A stretch of DNA of 64,000 nt from Allobacillus saliphilus (lineage in GTDB: Bacteria; Bacillota; Bacilli; Bacillales; Alkalibacillaceae): NCBI RefSeq assembly GCF_018138385.1, contig NZ_JAGSIE010000006.1:1-64000 (forward strand). Direction: 5' to 3'. How positions within the stretch are numbered: the stretch's first letter is position 1; every line of letters begins with the position of its first letter. Of this stretch, positions 54,748-63,532 are shown one piece after another. A program made the translations under genes and the position numbers. The notes under the pieces were generated by a model, which had not been told where the DNA came from, did not search any database, and was given only the letters and a program-made list of their open reading frames with translations.

Positions 54748-55803
54748 ATGAAACGATACAAAGTACTCATTGTAGACGATTCAGCATTCATGAGAAAAGT
54801 GATTTCTGATATCGTTCAACAGTCAGAACAATTAGAAGTGGTTGGAACAGCTAGAGATGGAATTGATGGATTAGCAAAATTAAATCAACTGAAACCCGAC
54901 GTTGTCACGCTAGATGTTGAAATGCCTAAAATGAATGGCTTAGAAACATTAGAACGAATTATGGAGAGTCATCCAATTCCAGTTGTCATGTTATCTAGCA
55001 CAACAAAAGTTGGAGCAAAAGAAACCGTGGAAGCTCTTCGAATTGGAGCGGTTGACTTTATTTCCAAGCCTTCTGGAGCCATCTCTTTAGATATACATAA
55101 AATAGCAACAGAGATAACTAAAAAAATCATTCAAGCAGCAGAAACATCCGTTACACAGCAGCATCAACATTTAGGGAATATGTTCGATATAAATAGTAAT
55201 GAATATCTTCCACGATTTACACATAAACAAACGGTTGTTTGTATCGGTGTATCAACAGGTGGTCCAAAAGCTTTACAACATATCACCTCTCAGTTACCAG
55301 AGAATTTTCAAGCACCAGTAGTCATCGTCCAACATATGCCTGCGAGGTTTACAAAATCGCTTGCTGAACGATTAGATGAACTATCGTCTATTAAAGTTAG
55401 AGAAGCAATCAACGGTGAAATATTACGTAATGGTGTTGTTTATATTGCTCCTGGAGATTTTCATCTTCAGCTCAAACAGCTCAATCGTTCACTAGCAATT
55501 AATATTAATAAAGAAGATCCGGAAAAAGGTCATAGACCGTCCGTTAATAAGTTATTTATGTCAGCTTCGACATTAAGAAACATAAATAAAATTGCAGTTA
55601 TACTCACGGGTATGGGGAATGACGGTACGGATGGAGCTAAGGAACTGAAACGAGTTGATCCGGACAGTGTAGTCATTGCTGAATCCCAAAAAACCGCGTT
55701 AATCTATGGAATGCCAAAATCCATTGTTGAGAATATAAGTGGTTGTTTGATCAGACGACTAGATGAGATCGCTTCAACACTTGTGGAATTGGTGGACGAA
55801 TAG
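54748..55803 (+). CDS. cheB: Chemotaxis methylesterase CheB
   Basis: Demethylates and deamidates receptors for adaptation. 351 residues: receiver domain with Asp56 (VVTLDVEMPKMNG), linker, and methylesterase domain with catalytic Ser in IGVSTGGPKALQ, His in VQHMPARF and Asp in GMGNDGTDGA. GAAAGGA is about 8 nt before the ATG at 54748; the ATG at 54739 overlaps that site. Confidence 0.97.
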   Translation: MKRYKVLIVDDSAFMRKVISDIVQQSEQLEVVGTARDGIDGLAKLNQLKPDVVTLDVEMPKMNGLETLERIMESHPIPVVMLSSTTKVGAKETVEALRIGAVDFISKPSGAISLDIHKIATEITKKIIQAAETSVTQQHQHLGNMFDINSNEYLPRFTHKQTVVCIGVSTGGPKALQHITSQLPENFQAPVVIVQHMPARFTKSLAERLDELSSIKVREAINGEILRNGVVYIAPGDFHLQLKQLNRSLAININKEDPEKGHRPSVNKLFMSASTLRNINKIAVILTGMGNDGTDGAKELKRVDPDSVVIAESQKTALIYGMPKSIVENISGCLIRRLDEIASTLVELVDE

Positions 55804-55815
55804 GGAGGAACATGA

Positions 55816-57813
55816 ATGGAAACCAATCAGTATTTAGGTATATTTATCGATGAAAGTAACGAAAATTTACAAAAAGTGAACGATGGATTGCTTGATTTAG
55901 AAAAAGACCCAACGAATATGGAGCATATCGAAGTCATTTTTCGTGCGGCTCACACATTAAAAGGTATGTCAGCAACCATGGGCTACGAAGATTTAACTAC
56001 ATTGACACACCAAATGGAGGATGTACTAGATTTAGTTAGGAATAGTGAACTGGCTGTATCAGCTAAATTATTGGATATTCTTTTGAATGCTGTTGAGAAG
56101 CTTGAAGAGATGGTTGGTGATATTTCGGCTGGTGGTGATGGGAAATCTACCATACAACCAATTTTAAATCAGCTTAAAGCGATCGATAAAAGTGAAGAAA
56201 TTACGAACGAAATGGTGACGTCAAATGAAGATGGGATTAATGGTGAACTCACACTCGATTCATTTGAAGAAACGGTGATTAACCAAGCAAATTCTGAAGG
56301 ATTACATACTTACCATTTAACGATTCAGCTGACGGATGATTGTTTGTTGAAGGCGGCCCGAGTTTATATGGTTTTTGAAATCTTGGAAAAAGAAGGCGAA
56401 GTGATTAAGTCCGTCCCTTCAGTAGAAACACTAGAGAGCGAAGAATTTGATCATCAGTTTGACGTTGTTTTTGTGACTTCGGTAGAAGAGAAAGAATTAA
56501 ATGACAAAATTATGAAGGTATCTGAAATTAAGCAGGTAAGCATTCAGCCGATTAAGAGCCTAGATAATCATGAGGATACCGACAACAAGGAAGTGAATCA
56601 AACACCAAGTAAGCAAGCGAGCATGGAAGTCCAAAACAATTCTAAATCGCAACGCAAACAGTCAGCGAACAAAACAATTCGTGTGAATATCGATCGGTTG
56701 GATGCGTTGATGAATTTATTTGAGGAGCTAGTAATTGATAGAGGTAGATTGGAACAAATTGCTTTTGAAATGGAACATGGTGATTTAACAGAAACTGTCG
56801 GTCGAATGAGTAGGATATCTAGCGATCTTCAAAGCATCATTTTAACTATGCGCATGGTGCCAATTGAGCAAGTTTTCAATCGTTTTCCACGAATGGTCCG
56901 CCAATTGACACGTGAGTTGAACAAAGATATTCAATTAGATATTGAAGGTGCTGAAACAGAACTTGATCGAACGGTGATCGATGAAATTGGAGATCCTTTA
57001 GTCCATTTAATTCGAAATTCATTGGATCACGGAATCGAAATGCCCGAAGTCCGAGAAAAGAACGGTAAAAATCGTCAAGGACATGTACTGTTAAAGGCTT
57101 ATCATAGTGGTAATCATGTTTATGTAGAAATCTCTGATGATGGACAAGGGATTAATCGAGAAAAAGTGTTGAATAAAGCGCTTGAAAATCAAGTGGTAAC
57201 ACCAGAACAAGCGAATCAACTTTCCGACCGACAAATCGATGAGTTGATTTTAGCTAGTGGGTTTTCAACCGCTGATGAGGTTTCTGATCTATCTGGTCGA
57301 GGTGTAGGACTGGATGTTGTGAAAAACACAATCGAGTCATTGGGTGGAACAATAGAAATCACATCAGAAGAAGGCGAGGGCACAACGTTTACAATTCAAC
57401 TTCCGCTAACGTTATCAATTATTTCAGTCATGTTAAGCACGATTGGTAGTGAAACGTATGCAGTTCCATTATCTACAATCATTGAAACAGCAATGATTAA
57501 ACAAGAAGAGATTGTTACCATTCAAGGACAACAAATGATGCACTTCAGAGAATCAGTCATCCCTCTTATCTTTTTACGTGAAGTACTCAATGTACCAGAT
57601 TCGAACAATGCGTCAGATAAAGAATCAGTTATCATTGTTCGAAAAGGGGAGCAAGTGGCCGGTTTAGTGGTCGATTCACTAATTGGTCAGCAAGAGGTTG
57701 TTTTGAAAAATCTAGGAAACTATTTAAATAGCATATTTGCCATTTCAGGTGCGACAATACTCGGCGATGGAGAAGTTGCGTTAATCATAGATACACATTC
57801 ACTAATTAAATAA
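55816..57813 (+). CDS. cheA: Chemotaxis histidine kinase CheA
   Basis: Receptor-coupled kinase that phosphorylates CheY and CheB. 665 residues: HPt domain with phospho-His46 (RAAHTLKGMSATMGY), P2 region (about 170-255), dimerisation helices (IRVNIDRLDALMNLFEELVI), HATPase domain (IRNSLDHGIEMPEVR, DDGQGI, GRGVGLDVVKN) and C-terminal CheW-like P5 domain. GGGAGG precedes the ATG. Confidence 0.97.
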   Translation: METNQYLGIFIDESNENLQKVNDGLLDLEKDPTNMEHIEVIFRAAHTLKGMSATMGYEDLTTLTHQMEDVLDLVRNSELAVSAKLLDILLNAVEKLEEMVGDISAGGDGKSTIQPILNQLKAIDKSEEITNEMVTSNEDGINGELTLDSFEETVINQANSEGLHTYHLTIQLTDDCLLKAARVYMVFEILEKEGEVIKSVPSVETLESEEFDHQFDVVFVTSVEEKELNDKIMKVSEIKQVSIQPIKSLDNHEDTDNKEVNQTPSKQASMEVQNNSKSQRKQSANKTIRVNIDRLDALMNLFEELVIDRGRLEQIAFEMEHGDLTETVGRMSRISSDLQSIILTMRMVPIEQVFNRFPRMVRQLTRELNKDIQLDIEGAETELDRTVIDEIGDPLVHLIRNSLDHGIEMPEVREKNGKNRQGHVLLKAYHSGNHVYVEISDDGQGINREKVLNKALENQVVTPEQANQLSDRQIDELILASGFSTADEVSDLSGRGVGLDVVKNTIESLGGTIEITSEEGEGTTFTIQLPLTLSIISVMLSTIGSETYAVPLSTIIETAMIKQEEIVTIQGQQMMHFRESVIPLIFLREVLNVPDSNNASDKESVIIVRKGEQVAGLVVDSLIGQQEVVLKNLGNYLNSIFAISGATILGDGEVALIIDTHSLIK

Positions 57814-57826
57814 GGAGGATGTTTAG

Positions 57827-58294
57827 ATGAGCGAAGTATCAAAAGAAATAAAAGTAATTGTATTCAGACTGCAAAATGAAGAGTATGGGGTGCCGATTGA
57901 TTATGTCGGTTCAATTGAGAGAATGCTAGAAATCACTCGAATCCCGAATACACCGAAGTTTATCAAAGGAGTTATAAACTTACGTGGAATTGTTACACCA
58001 GTTATAGATTTGCGTGAACGGTTTGGTATGGATGCGAGTGAGTATTCAAGCCGGTCAAGAATGATTATCGTGCAAATTGATGACAAAGAAGTAGGAATGA
58101 TTGTTGATGAAGCGAACGATGTAGTTGATTTGAAGGAAGATGCGATTGAAACACCGCCAGAAGTAATCGGCTCTGTCGATACTGACTATGTTCGAGGAGT
58201 CGCTAAGCTGGATGATCGCTTATTAATTCTGTTGAATCTTGACCGAGTACTTTCAAATGAAGAAGTAAATCAGTTGTCAGCAGTAGAAAAATAA
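57827..58294 (+). CDS. cheW: Chemotaxis coupling protein CheW
   Basis: Links CheA to receptors. 155 residues: VIVFRLQNEEYGVPIDYVGS, TRIPNTPKFIKGVINLRG and PVIDLRERFG are classic CheW segments. AAGGAGG upstream, 13 nt after cheA. Confidence 0.97.
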   Translation: MSEVSKEIKVIVFRLQNEEYGVPIDYVGSIERMLEITRIPNTPKFIKGVINLRGIVTPVIDLRERFGMDASEYSSRSRMIIVQIDDKEVGMIVDEANDVVDLKEDAIETPPEVIGSVDTDYVRGVAKLDDRLLILLNLDRVLSNEEVNQLSAVEK

Positions 58295-58318
58295 TTCTGT
58301 TAGTGGAAAGGAAAAATA

Positions 58319-58951
58319 ATGAATCATCCTTTTGATTATACAGCACTCCATAAAGATGTTTTAAAAGAAATTGCGAACATAGGTGCAGGAAATGCGGCTA
58401 CATCATTATCCGAGATGGTGAACCAACCGATACATATGAAAACACCGGTTGTGCACATCGTTTCTTTTGATGAAATGATGGAAAAAGCAGGTGGTAAGGA
58501 AGAAGTGCAAGCCGCCATTCATGTAGAGCTGCAAGGTCGTTTAAAAGGAAGTATGTTTTTTGTTGTTGATCCTGTTGAAGCGGATGAATTTGTTGGATTG
58601 CTAACAGGTGATCAACATTTATCATTATTAGACGGCGATTCTTTAGCAACTTCAGCCTTTATGGAATTAGGAAATATTTTAACTGGCTCCTATGTACGTG
58701 CATTATCTGACTTTACAAACTTAGAAATTCACCAATCCGTTCCTTCGTTAGCAATAGACATGCTAGGTGCTATGCTGACAGTTGGGTTAATTGAAATTTC
58801 ACAAGTATCGGATGATGCAATTATGATTGAAACGATTTTTAACGACGAAACATCGGAAAAGAAGCCTTTACAAGGCCATTTCATCTTATTGCCGGACCCA
58901 GATGCATTCCAGCAAATATTTGAAGCATTAGGAGTAGAAGGCCATGAATGA
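58319..58951 (+). CDS. cheC: CheY-P phosphatase CheC
   Basis: Hydrolyses CheY-P and binds CheD for adaptation. 210 residues with two active-site E-x2-N helices: LKEIANIGAGNAATSLSEM (Glu17, Asn20) and AFMELGNILTGSYVRALSDF. AAAGGAAA precedes the ATG. Overlaps cheD by 8 nt. Confidence 0.96.
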   Translation: MNHPFDYTALHKDVLKEIANIGAGNAATSLSEMVNQPIHMKTPVVHIVSFDEMMEKAGGKEEVQAAIHVELQGRLKGSMFFVVDPVEADEFVGLLTGDQHLSLLDGDSLATSAFMELGNILTGSYVRALSDFTNLEIHQSVPSLAIDMLGAMLTVGLIEISQVSDDAIMIETIFNDETSEKKPLQGHFILLPDPDAFQQIFEALGVEGHE

Positions 58952-59441
58952 GGTCTTATATACTGTTAAGGTTGGTATAGCTGGTTTAGATATAGTCGAA
59001 CACCCAGGGACAATATCTACGATTGGACTGGGTTCATGTGTTGGTGCCGTTATTTATGACGAACAAATACGTATCGCTGGATTGGTCCATGTAATGCTTC
59101 CTGATTCGTCTATTTCAAAGGTGAGTGAATTCAAACGTGGTAAGTTTGCAGATACAGGAATTGCTGCAACCATTGAAATGTTATTGCAAAAAAACGCTAA
59201 AAAGAACCGAATGAAAGCGAAGATCGCGGGCGGAGCTCAAATGTTCACGAGTCAAAGTAAAGAAGATACCATCCGTATTGGGCCACGGAATATTGATGCG
59301 GTAAGAGAAGTGCTGACACAACATAAAATACCGATTATTGCCGAAGATGTTGGCGGAAATAAAGGTCGGACGATTGAATTTAGTACAGAAAATTTACTCT
59401 TGAAGGTACGAACCATTCAACAGGGTGAACAGTTCATTTAA
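58944..59441 (+). CDS. cheD: Chemoreceptor glutamine deamidase CheD
   Basis: Deamidates receptor glutamines and is regulated through CheC. 165 residues; catalytic Cys32 in GLGSCVGAVIYD and His49 in AGLVHVMLP, plus the AKIAGGAQMF segment. The start lies within the cheC end, consistent with production of interacting partners together. Confidence 0.96.
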   Translation: MNEVLYTVKVGIAGLDIVEHPGTISTIGLGSCVGAVIYDEQIRIAGLVHVMLPDSSISKVSEFKRGKFADTGIAATIEMLLQKNAKKNRMKAKIAGGAQMFTSQSKEDTIRIGPRNIDAVREVLTQHKIPIIAEDVGGNKGRTIEFSTENLLLKVRTIQQGEQFI

Positions 59442-59474
59442 TTAGAATGCCTGAGTTTCAGGAGGGTACATATT

Positions 59475-60242
59475 ATGGTATTAACAGAAAATACCTTGAA
59501 GGAAATATGGAAAAAATGGCAACAGGATAAGGACGAGCAAGCTGGAAATAAACTAGTTGAGCATTACATGCCACTAGTGGATTACCAAGTAAACCGAATT
59601 TACACAACATTGCCGAAAAATGTAGATCGACAAGATATTAAAAGTCTTGCTTTCATGGGTTTGGTTGACGCATTAGAAAAATTCGATCCGAACCGTGATT
59701 TGAAGTTTGATACGTATGCTTCATTTCGTATCAAAGGTTCCATTATTGACGGTCTCCGTAAAGAAGATTGGCTTCCGAGATCTGTTAGGGAAAAAGCGAA
59801 ATTGGTCGAGCAAGCAACGGAGCAATTGGAGAAAAGATTGAATCGGGAGCCAAAAATAAGTGAAATTGCACATGAAGTAGGCTTATCTCTTCAGGAAACT
59901 TCAGAAATTGTAAAAGATACGTTCGTTGCAAACTTTCTATCGATCGAAGACAAAAAGAGTGAACAACAACCGGAACATCGAGAAAGTTTAAGAAACACGA
60001 TACCTGATAGACATGAGCCGACACCAGAAGAGTTCAGTTTAAAGAAAGAGCAAATCAATGATTTGGTAACAATGATTTCAGAACTGAATGAAAAAGAGCA
60101 ACTTGTCTTACAACTTTTTTATAAGGAAGAATTAACATTCACCGAGATTGGGGAGGTTCTTCAATTATCGACTTCTCGAATTTCACAGATACATACGAAA
60201 TCCATCGCAAAACTGAAAAGCCTTTTAATGACAGTTCAATAA
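59475..60242 (+). CDS. sigD: RNA polymerase sigma factor SigD (FliA family)
   Basis: Sigma-28 type factor for flagellin, motor and chemoreceptor genes. 255 residues: region 2 (VEHYMPLVDYQVNRI, DIKSLAFMGLVDALEKFDP), SFRIKGSIIDGLRKEDWLPR, region 3, and region 4 helix-turn-helix (LTFTEIGEVLQLSTSRISQI). CAGGAGGG precedes the ATG. Placed near the end of the operon as in B. subtilis, where distance from the promoter influences motile/sessile switching. Confidence 0.97.
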   Translation: MVLTENTLKEIWKKWQQDKDEQAGNKLVEHYMPLVDYQVNRIYTTLPKNVDRQDIKSLAFMGLVDALEKFDPNRDLKFDTYASFRIKGSIIDGLRKEDWLPRSVREKAKLVEQATEQLEKRLNREPKISEIAHEVGLSLQETSEIVKDTFVANFLSIEDKKSEQQPEHRESLRNTIPDRHEPTPEEFSLKKEQINDLVTMISELNEKEQLVLQLFYKEELTFTEIGEVLQLSTSRISQIHTKSIAKLKSLLMTVQ

Positions 60243-60270
60243 ATCGGTCAGTGACTAGGGGTGAAAAAAC

Positions 60271-61674
60271 TTGGATTTGTCGAACGTCTTTTTGATTCAA
60301 ATCAGTGATGACACAATGCAAGCTCAAATAGAATTTAACCGAGAAGAATTACAACATCGATCAGCCGAAGAACTAAACGAACTTAAAGCACAAATCCAAT
60401 TGAAAGACCTTGTTGATTTTGCTCGTTCGAAAAGTGTTACATATGGATTGTTGGAAGATGTTTTGTTGACGATGATTCAAAACTTTCGGATTAACCAAGA
60501 ACCAGTCGTGTTTGCACAAGGGATTGCCCCACAACATGGGAAAAATGGTGTGTTGAAGTATCACGTTCAATTAGGAACATCAATTGAGATTCACGAACAA
60601 GAAACGATTGACTTTAAAGAAATCATGGTCATCCCCAAGGTTGAAATCGGAACGAAGCTTGTGACAATTATTCCACCATCAGAAACAATAGACGGTATGA
60701 GTGTTACAGGAAAAGTCGTTAAGGCAAAGCCCGGTAAACCAGCAGTCTTGAATGCAGGCAAAAATACAGAATTCCGGGAAGAGCATCAAGCCATTTTTGC
60801 TACAGGGAGTGGTCAAGTCAGTTTGATTCGTAACCAAATTCAAGTGCTTCCTGTTTATGAAGTAAAAAAATCGGTGAGTATGGAGACGGGAAACATAGAT
60901 TTTAATGGATCGATTGTTATCAATGGTGACGTGCCAACAGGCTTTTCATTAAAAGCAAGAGGTGATATAACCATCCATGGGACTGTAGAAGCCGCCAGCC
61001 TGGAAGCAGGTGGTTCAATATTCGTCCATGAAGGTGTATATGCTTTTAATGAAGGTATACTTGATGCCGGAATGGATATTCGTGTTCGGAATATCAATCA
61101 AGCTAATCTGAAAGCTGGCAGAAATATCATTATTGAAAATTCATGTTTACATAGTTATATTGATGCTCAAGAGATGCTCTATTGTCAACGAGGGCATATT
61201 ATTGGGGGGCATATCTCCGTAGGAAAGAAAATTGAAGGAAACGACTTCGGGAATCGTTTAGAAACAAAAACAGAAATTTATTTAGGCCAGAGTATGAATC
61301 TAATGAATTTGCACAATGATCTTGAATTAAAGATCGAGCACGCCCAGGACCAACTCAAGAAGTTGAAACTATTGGGAGAACGGTTAGAAGAAGTCAAGCA
61401 AGTAAGAGAATTATCAAGTAAAGAGCGTGTGATGTTATTACGCCAAAGGAATTCGTATAACATAACACAAATACAATTACAGGAGTTGCTTGATAAACAA
61501 GCCGCTTTACTAGAAGAGAAGGAATCATTAGAGTTTTTTAAAATGGATGTGAATGGTATCATATATCCAAATGTACATGTAATGGTCGGAAAATACTCCA
61601 TGTCCATTCAACAAGAATATAAGCAGGTGTCGGTCATTTATAAACATCAAGATTTTTCGATCATTCCTTTGTAA
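60271..61674 (+). CDS. FapA family (DUF342) protein
   Basis: 467 residues. DUF342/FapA landmarks: N-terminal region, IPPSETIDGMSVTGKVVKAK and PAVLNAGKNTEF, then a polymer-forming beta-helix (NIDFNGSIVINGDVPTGFSL, KARGDITIHGTVEAASLEAG, then IFVHEGV and IIGGHISVGKKIEG), a coiled coil (about 355-410) and a small C-terminal beta part. Function unknown; the gene stands between sigD and swrB, the ylxL position, in several Bacillaceae. TTG start with AGGGGTG 7 nt upstream. Confidence 0.85.
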   Translation: MDLSNVFLIQISDDTMQAQIEFNREELQHRSAEELNELKAQIQLKDLVDFARSKSVTYGLLEDVLLTMIQNFRINQEPVVFAQGIAPQHGKNGVLKYHVQLGTSIEIHEQETIDFKEIMVIPKVEIGTKLVTIIPPSETIDGMSVTGKVVKAKPGKPAVLNAGKNTEFREEHQAIFATGSGQVSLIRNQIQVLPVYEVKKSVSMETGNIDFNGSIVINGDVPTGFSLKARGDITIHGTVEAASLEAGGSIFVHEGVYAFNEGILDAGMDIRVRNINQANLKAGRNIIIENSCLHSYIDAQEMLYCQRGHIIGGHISVGKKIEGNDFGNRLETKTEIYLGQSMNLMNLHNDLELKIEHAQDQLKKLKLLGERLEEVKQVRELSSKERVMLLRQRNSYNITQIQLQELLDKQAALLEEKESLEFFKMDVNGIIYPNVHVMVGKYSMSIQQEYKQVSVIYKHQDFSIIPL

Positions 61675-61689
61675 AAAGGAGTGAATCAA

Positions 61690-62001
61690 GTGAGTTGGAA
61701 AGGTATAGAATTGCAAGTCGCACTACCGAGAGTTCAAGAAAACAGTCAACTCCAAGATCAATTACAACAACGAGGCAAGCAAAGTCAAAACTTCCTCGGG
61801 CAGAGTCATCTAGAAGAAGCGGAAAAGATGCGAAAGTCAGTACTGAAATCAGAACAAAAAGATCAAGTGCAAATTCATAGAGATGCAGATGATAGCCATT
61901 CAGACCAACAATCAACCGAACATCATAGAAAGCGGCAAAGATCTGATGCAGTCAAATTGAACCATCCTTATTTGGGAAAGAAGATTGATTATTCAAGTTA
62001 G
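61690..62001 (+). CDS. Conserved hypothetical protein of the sigD-swrB interval
   Basis: 103 residues, highly polar (Q/R/S/H-rich), no membrane segment. Only the ends look conserved: WKGIELQVALPRVQENSQLQ and LNHPYLGKKIDYS. Similar short proteins with an LQ(V/L)A(L/I)PR start occur at this site in Bacillaceae as far as I recall; function unknown. AAAAGGAG (61675-61681) is about 8 nt from the GTG at 61690, preferred over the GTG at 61681, which is part of that site. Confidence 0.7.
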   Translation: MSWKGIELQVALPRVQENSQLQDQLQQRGKQSQNFLGQSHLEEAEKMRKSVLKSEQKDQVQIHRDADDSHSDQQSTEHHRKRQRSDAVKLNHPYLGKKIDYSS

Positions 62002-62021
62002 CGATTGGAGAAGGGTTCTAC

Positions 62022-62516
62022 GTGTTGCTACTCAGTTTAATTTTGCACGGCGTTACATTCATTTTTCTATTTCTTTTATATCAGAAATTGCAGGAGCGTA
62101 AAGATCGTGAAAAAATCATCGAACAGAAAGAAAAAGAAATTGATGGATTATTTCACGATTATTTAGTGGAAATCAAGGCAGAAAACCAGAAATTCACCGA
62201 ACAGTTAAATAAGTTGAAAATACAGCAAGACGAGAAAATGAAACAACAACAAAGTAAGGAATCGGCAGTAGAAGAAGGATCGACCGGATTTGAAGAAGAG
62301 CCCTTCTTTACCGAAGAAAACTTTCCTGAGGAACTGGATTATGAACCACTTATCCCAGAAGAAGACGAAGAACCTGTCTATGAAGTAACGTTAGAAAGTA
62401 GAGTTTTACATCTATATGACCAAGGGTATTCAGCAGATCAAATTGCTAAGCAATTAAATGTAGGTGTGACAGAGATTGAACTAATGATAAAAATTCATAA
62501 ACAATTGTCGAATTAA
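62022..62516 (+). CDS. swrB: SwrB-like (DUF6115) membrane-anchored motility protein
   Basis: 164 residues: N-terminal transmembrane helix (1-21), coiled coil (about 25-80), acidic E/P-rich stretch (85-130), and a helix-turn-helix-like end (LHLYDQGYSADQIAKQLNVG, then VTEIELMIKI). B. subtilis SwrB at this place activates FliG/FliF assembly of the export apparatus and raises sigma-D activity. Sequence identity was not measured; the call rests on architecture and position. GTG start with GGAGAAGGG 5 nt upstream. Last gene of the motility operon. Confidence 0.78.
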   Translation: MLLLSLILHGVTFIFLFLLYQKLQERKDREKIIEQKEKEIDGLFHDYLVEIKAENQKFTEQLNKLKIQQDEKMKQQQSKESAVEEGSTGFEEEPFFTEENFPEELDYEPLIPEEDEEPVYEVTLESRVLHLYDQGYSADQIAKQLNVGVTEIELMIKIHKQLSN

Positions 62517-62519
62517 TAC

Positions 62520-62548
62520 TTGCTAGTGTAAAATCAATATGATATATT
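62520..62548 (+). promoter_or_regulatory. Sigma-A promoter for rpsB
   Basis: TTGCTA (62520-62525), 17 bp, TATATT (62543-62548). It leaves a leader of about 110 nt before rpsB, which includes the small hairpin GTGTTAATACAC (62558-62569). Confidence 0.65.
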
Positions 62549-62663
62549 TACTTTTGGTGTTAATACACACGCTCGTCGAAACAGTGCAGTGGTGCTTACA
62601 AAAAGTTCTGTTCTGTTGATGAAGTGAGCGGAGGAATATAAAAAACCATAGGAGGAATGAACA

Positions 62664-63431
62664 ATGGCAGCAATTTCAATGAAACAATTGCTAGAAGCAG
62701 GTGTGCATTTTGGCCACCAAACACGTCGTTGGAATCCAAAGATGAAAAAGTACATCTTCACGGAGCGTAACGGCATTTACATCATTGACCTACAAAAAAC
62801 AGTTAAGAAGGTTGATGAAGCATTTAATTTTGTGAAAAGCGTGGCACAAGACGGAGGAAAAGTTCTATTCGTCGGTACCAAAAAGCAAGCACAAGATACA
62901 ATTAGAGACGAAGCAATTCGCTCTGGTATGTACTATGTTAACCAACGTTGGTTAGGTGGTACATTAACAAATATGCAAACCATTCAAAAACGAGTAAATC
63001 GTTTAAAAGATATTGAAAGAATGGAAGAAGACGGTACGTTCGACGTACTACCGAAAAAAGAAGTTGTTATGATTCTTAAAGAAAAAGAACGACTTGAGAA
63101 ATTCTTAGGTGGCGTAAAAGACATGAACGGTTTACCAGATGCCGTATTCATCGTTGACCCACGTAAAGAAAGAATCGCTGTGAAAGAAGCTCAGAAGTTG
63201 AATATTCCAATCGTAGCGATGGTTGATACAAACTGTGACCCAGACGAGATTGATTACGTTATTCCAGCAAATGATGACGCAATCCGTGCGGTTAAATTAT
63301 TGACTTCCAGAATGGCAGATGCCATTTTAGAAGTAAAACAAGGTGAAGAAATGCAAGATACAACTTCTGAAGAAGAAGTTGCTAAAGAAGAAGCAGAAGA
63401 GAAAAAGACAGAAGAAAAAGTAGAAGAGTAA
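62664..63431 (+). CDS. rpsB: 30S ribosomal protein S2
   Basis: 255 residues: [61 protein letters not shown] and the [20 protein letters not shown] segment are typical S2; a C-terminal Glu/Lys tail follows. AGGAGG 8 nt upstream. Its own promoter separates it from the motility operon. Confidence 0.98.
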   Translation: MAAISMKQLLEAGVHFGHQTRRWNPKMKKYIFTERNGIYIIDLQKTVKKVDEAFNFVKSVAQDGGKVLFVGTKKQAQDTIRDEAIRSGMYYVNQRWLGGTLTNMQTIQKRVNRLKDIERMEEDGTFDVLPKKEVVMILKEKERLEKFLGGVKDMNGLPDAVFIVDPRKERIAVKEAQKLNIPIVAMVDTNCDPDEIDYVIPANDDAIRAVKLLTSRMADAILEVKQGEEMQDTTSEEEVAKEEAEEKKTEEKVEE

Positions 63432-63436
63432 AAGGT

Positions 63437-63479
63437 AAAGGGTGATAAGGGGGAACAGAACCTTTTATCACCCTTTTTT
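63437..63479 (+). terminator. Intrinsic terminator/attenuator between rpsB and tsf
   Basis: AAAGGGTGATAAGG pairs with CCTTTTATCACCCTTT (two extra bases bulged), followed by a T run. Partial read-through into tsf would balance S2 and EF-Ts. Confidence 0.8.
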
Positions 63480-63532
63480 AGAAAATAATCGTTGAAACAA
63501 TCATAACCCAATTACTTGAAGGAGGAATTCTA

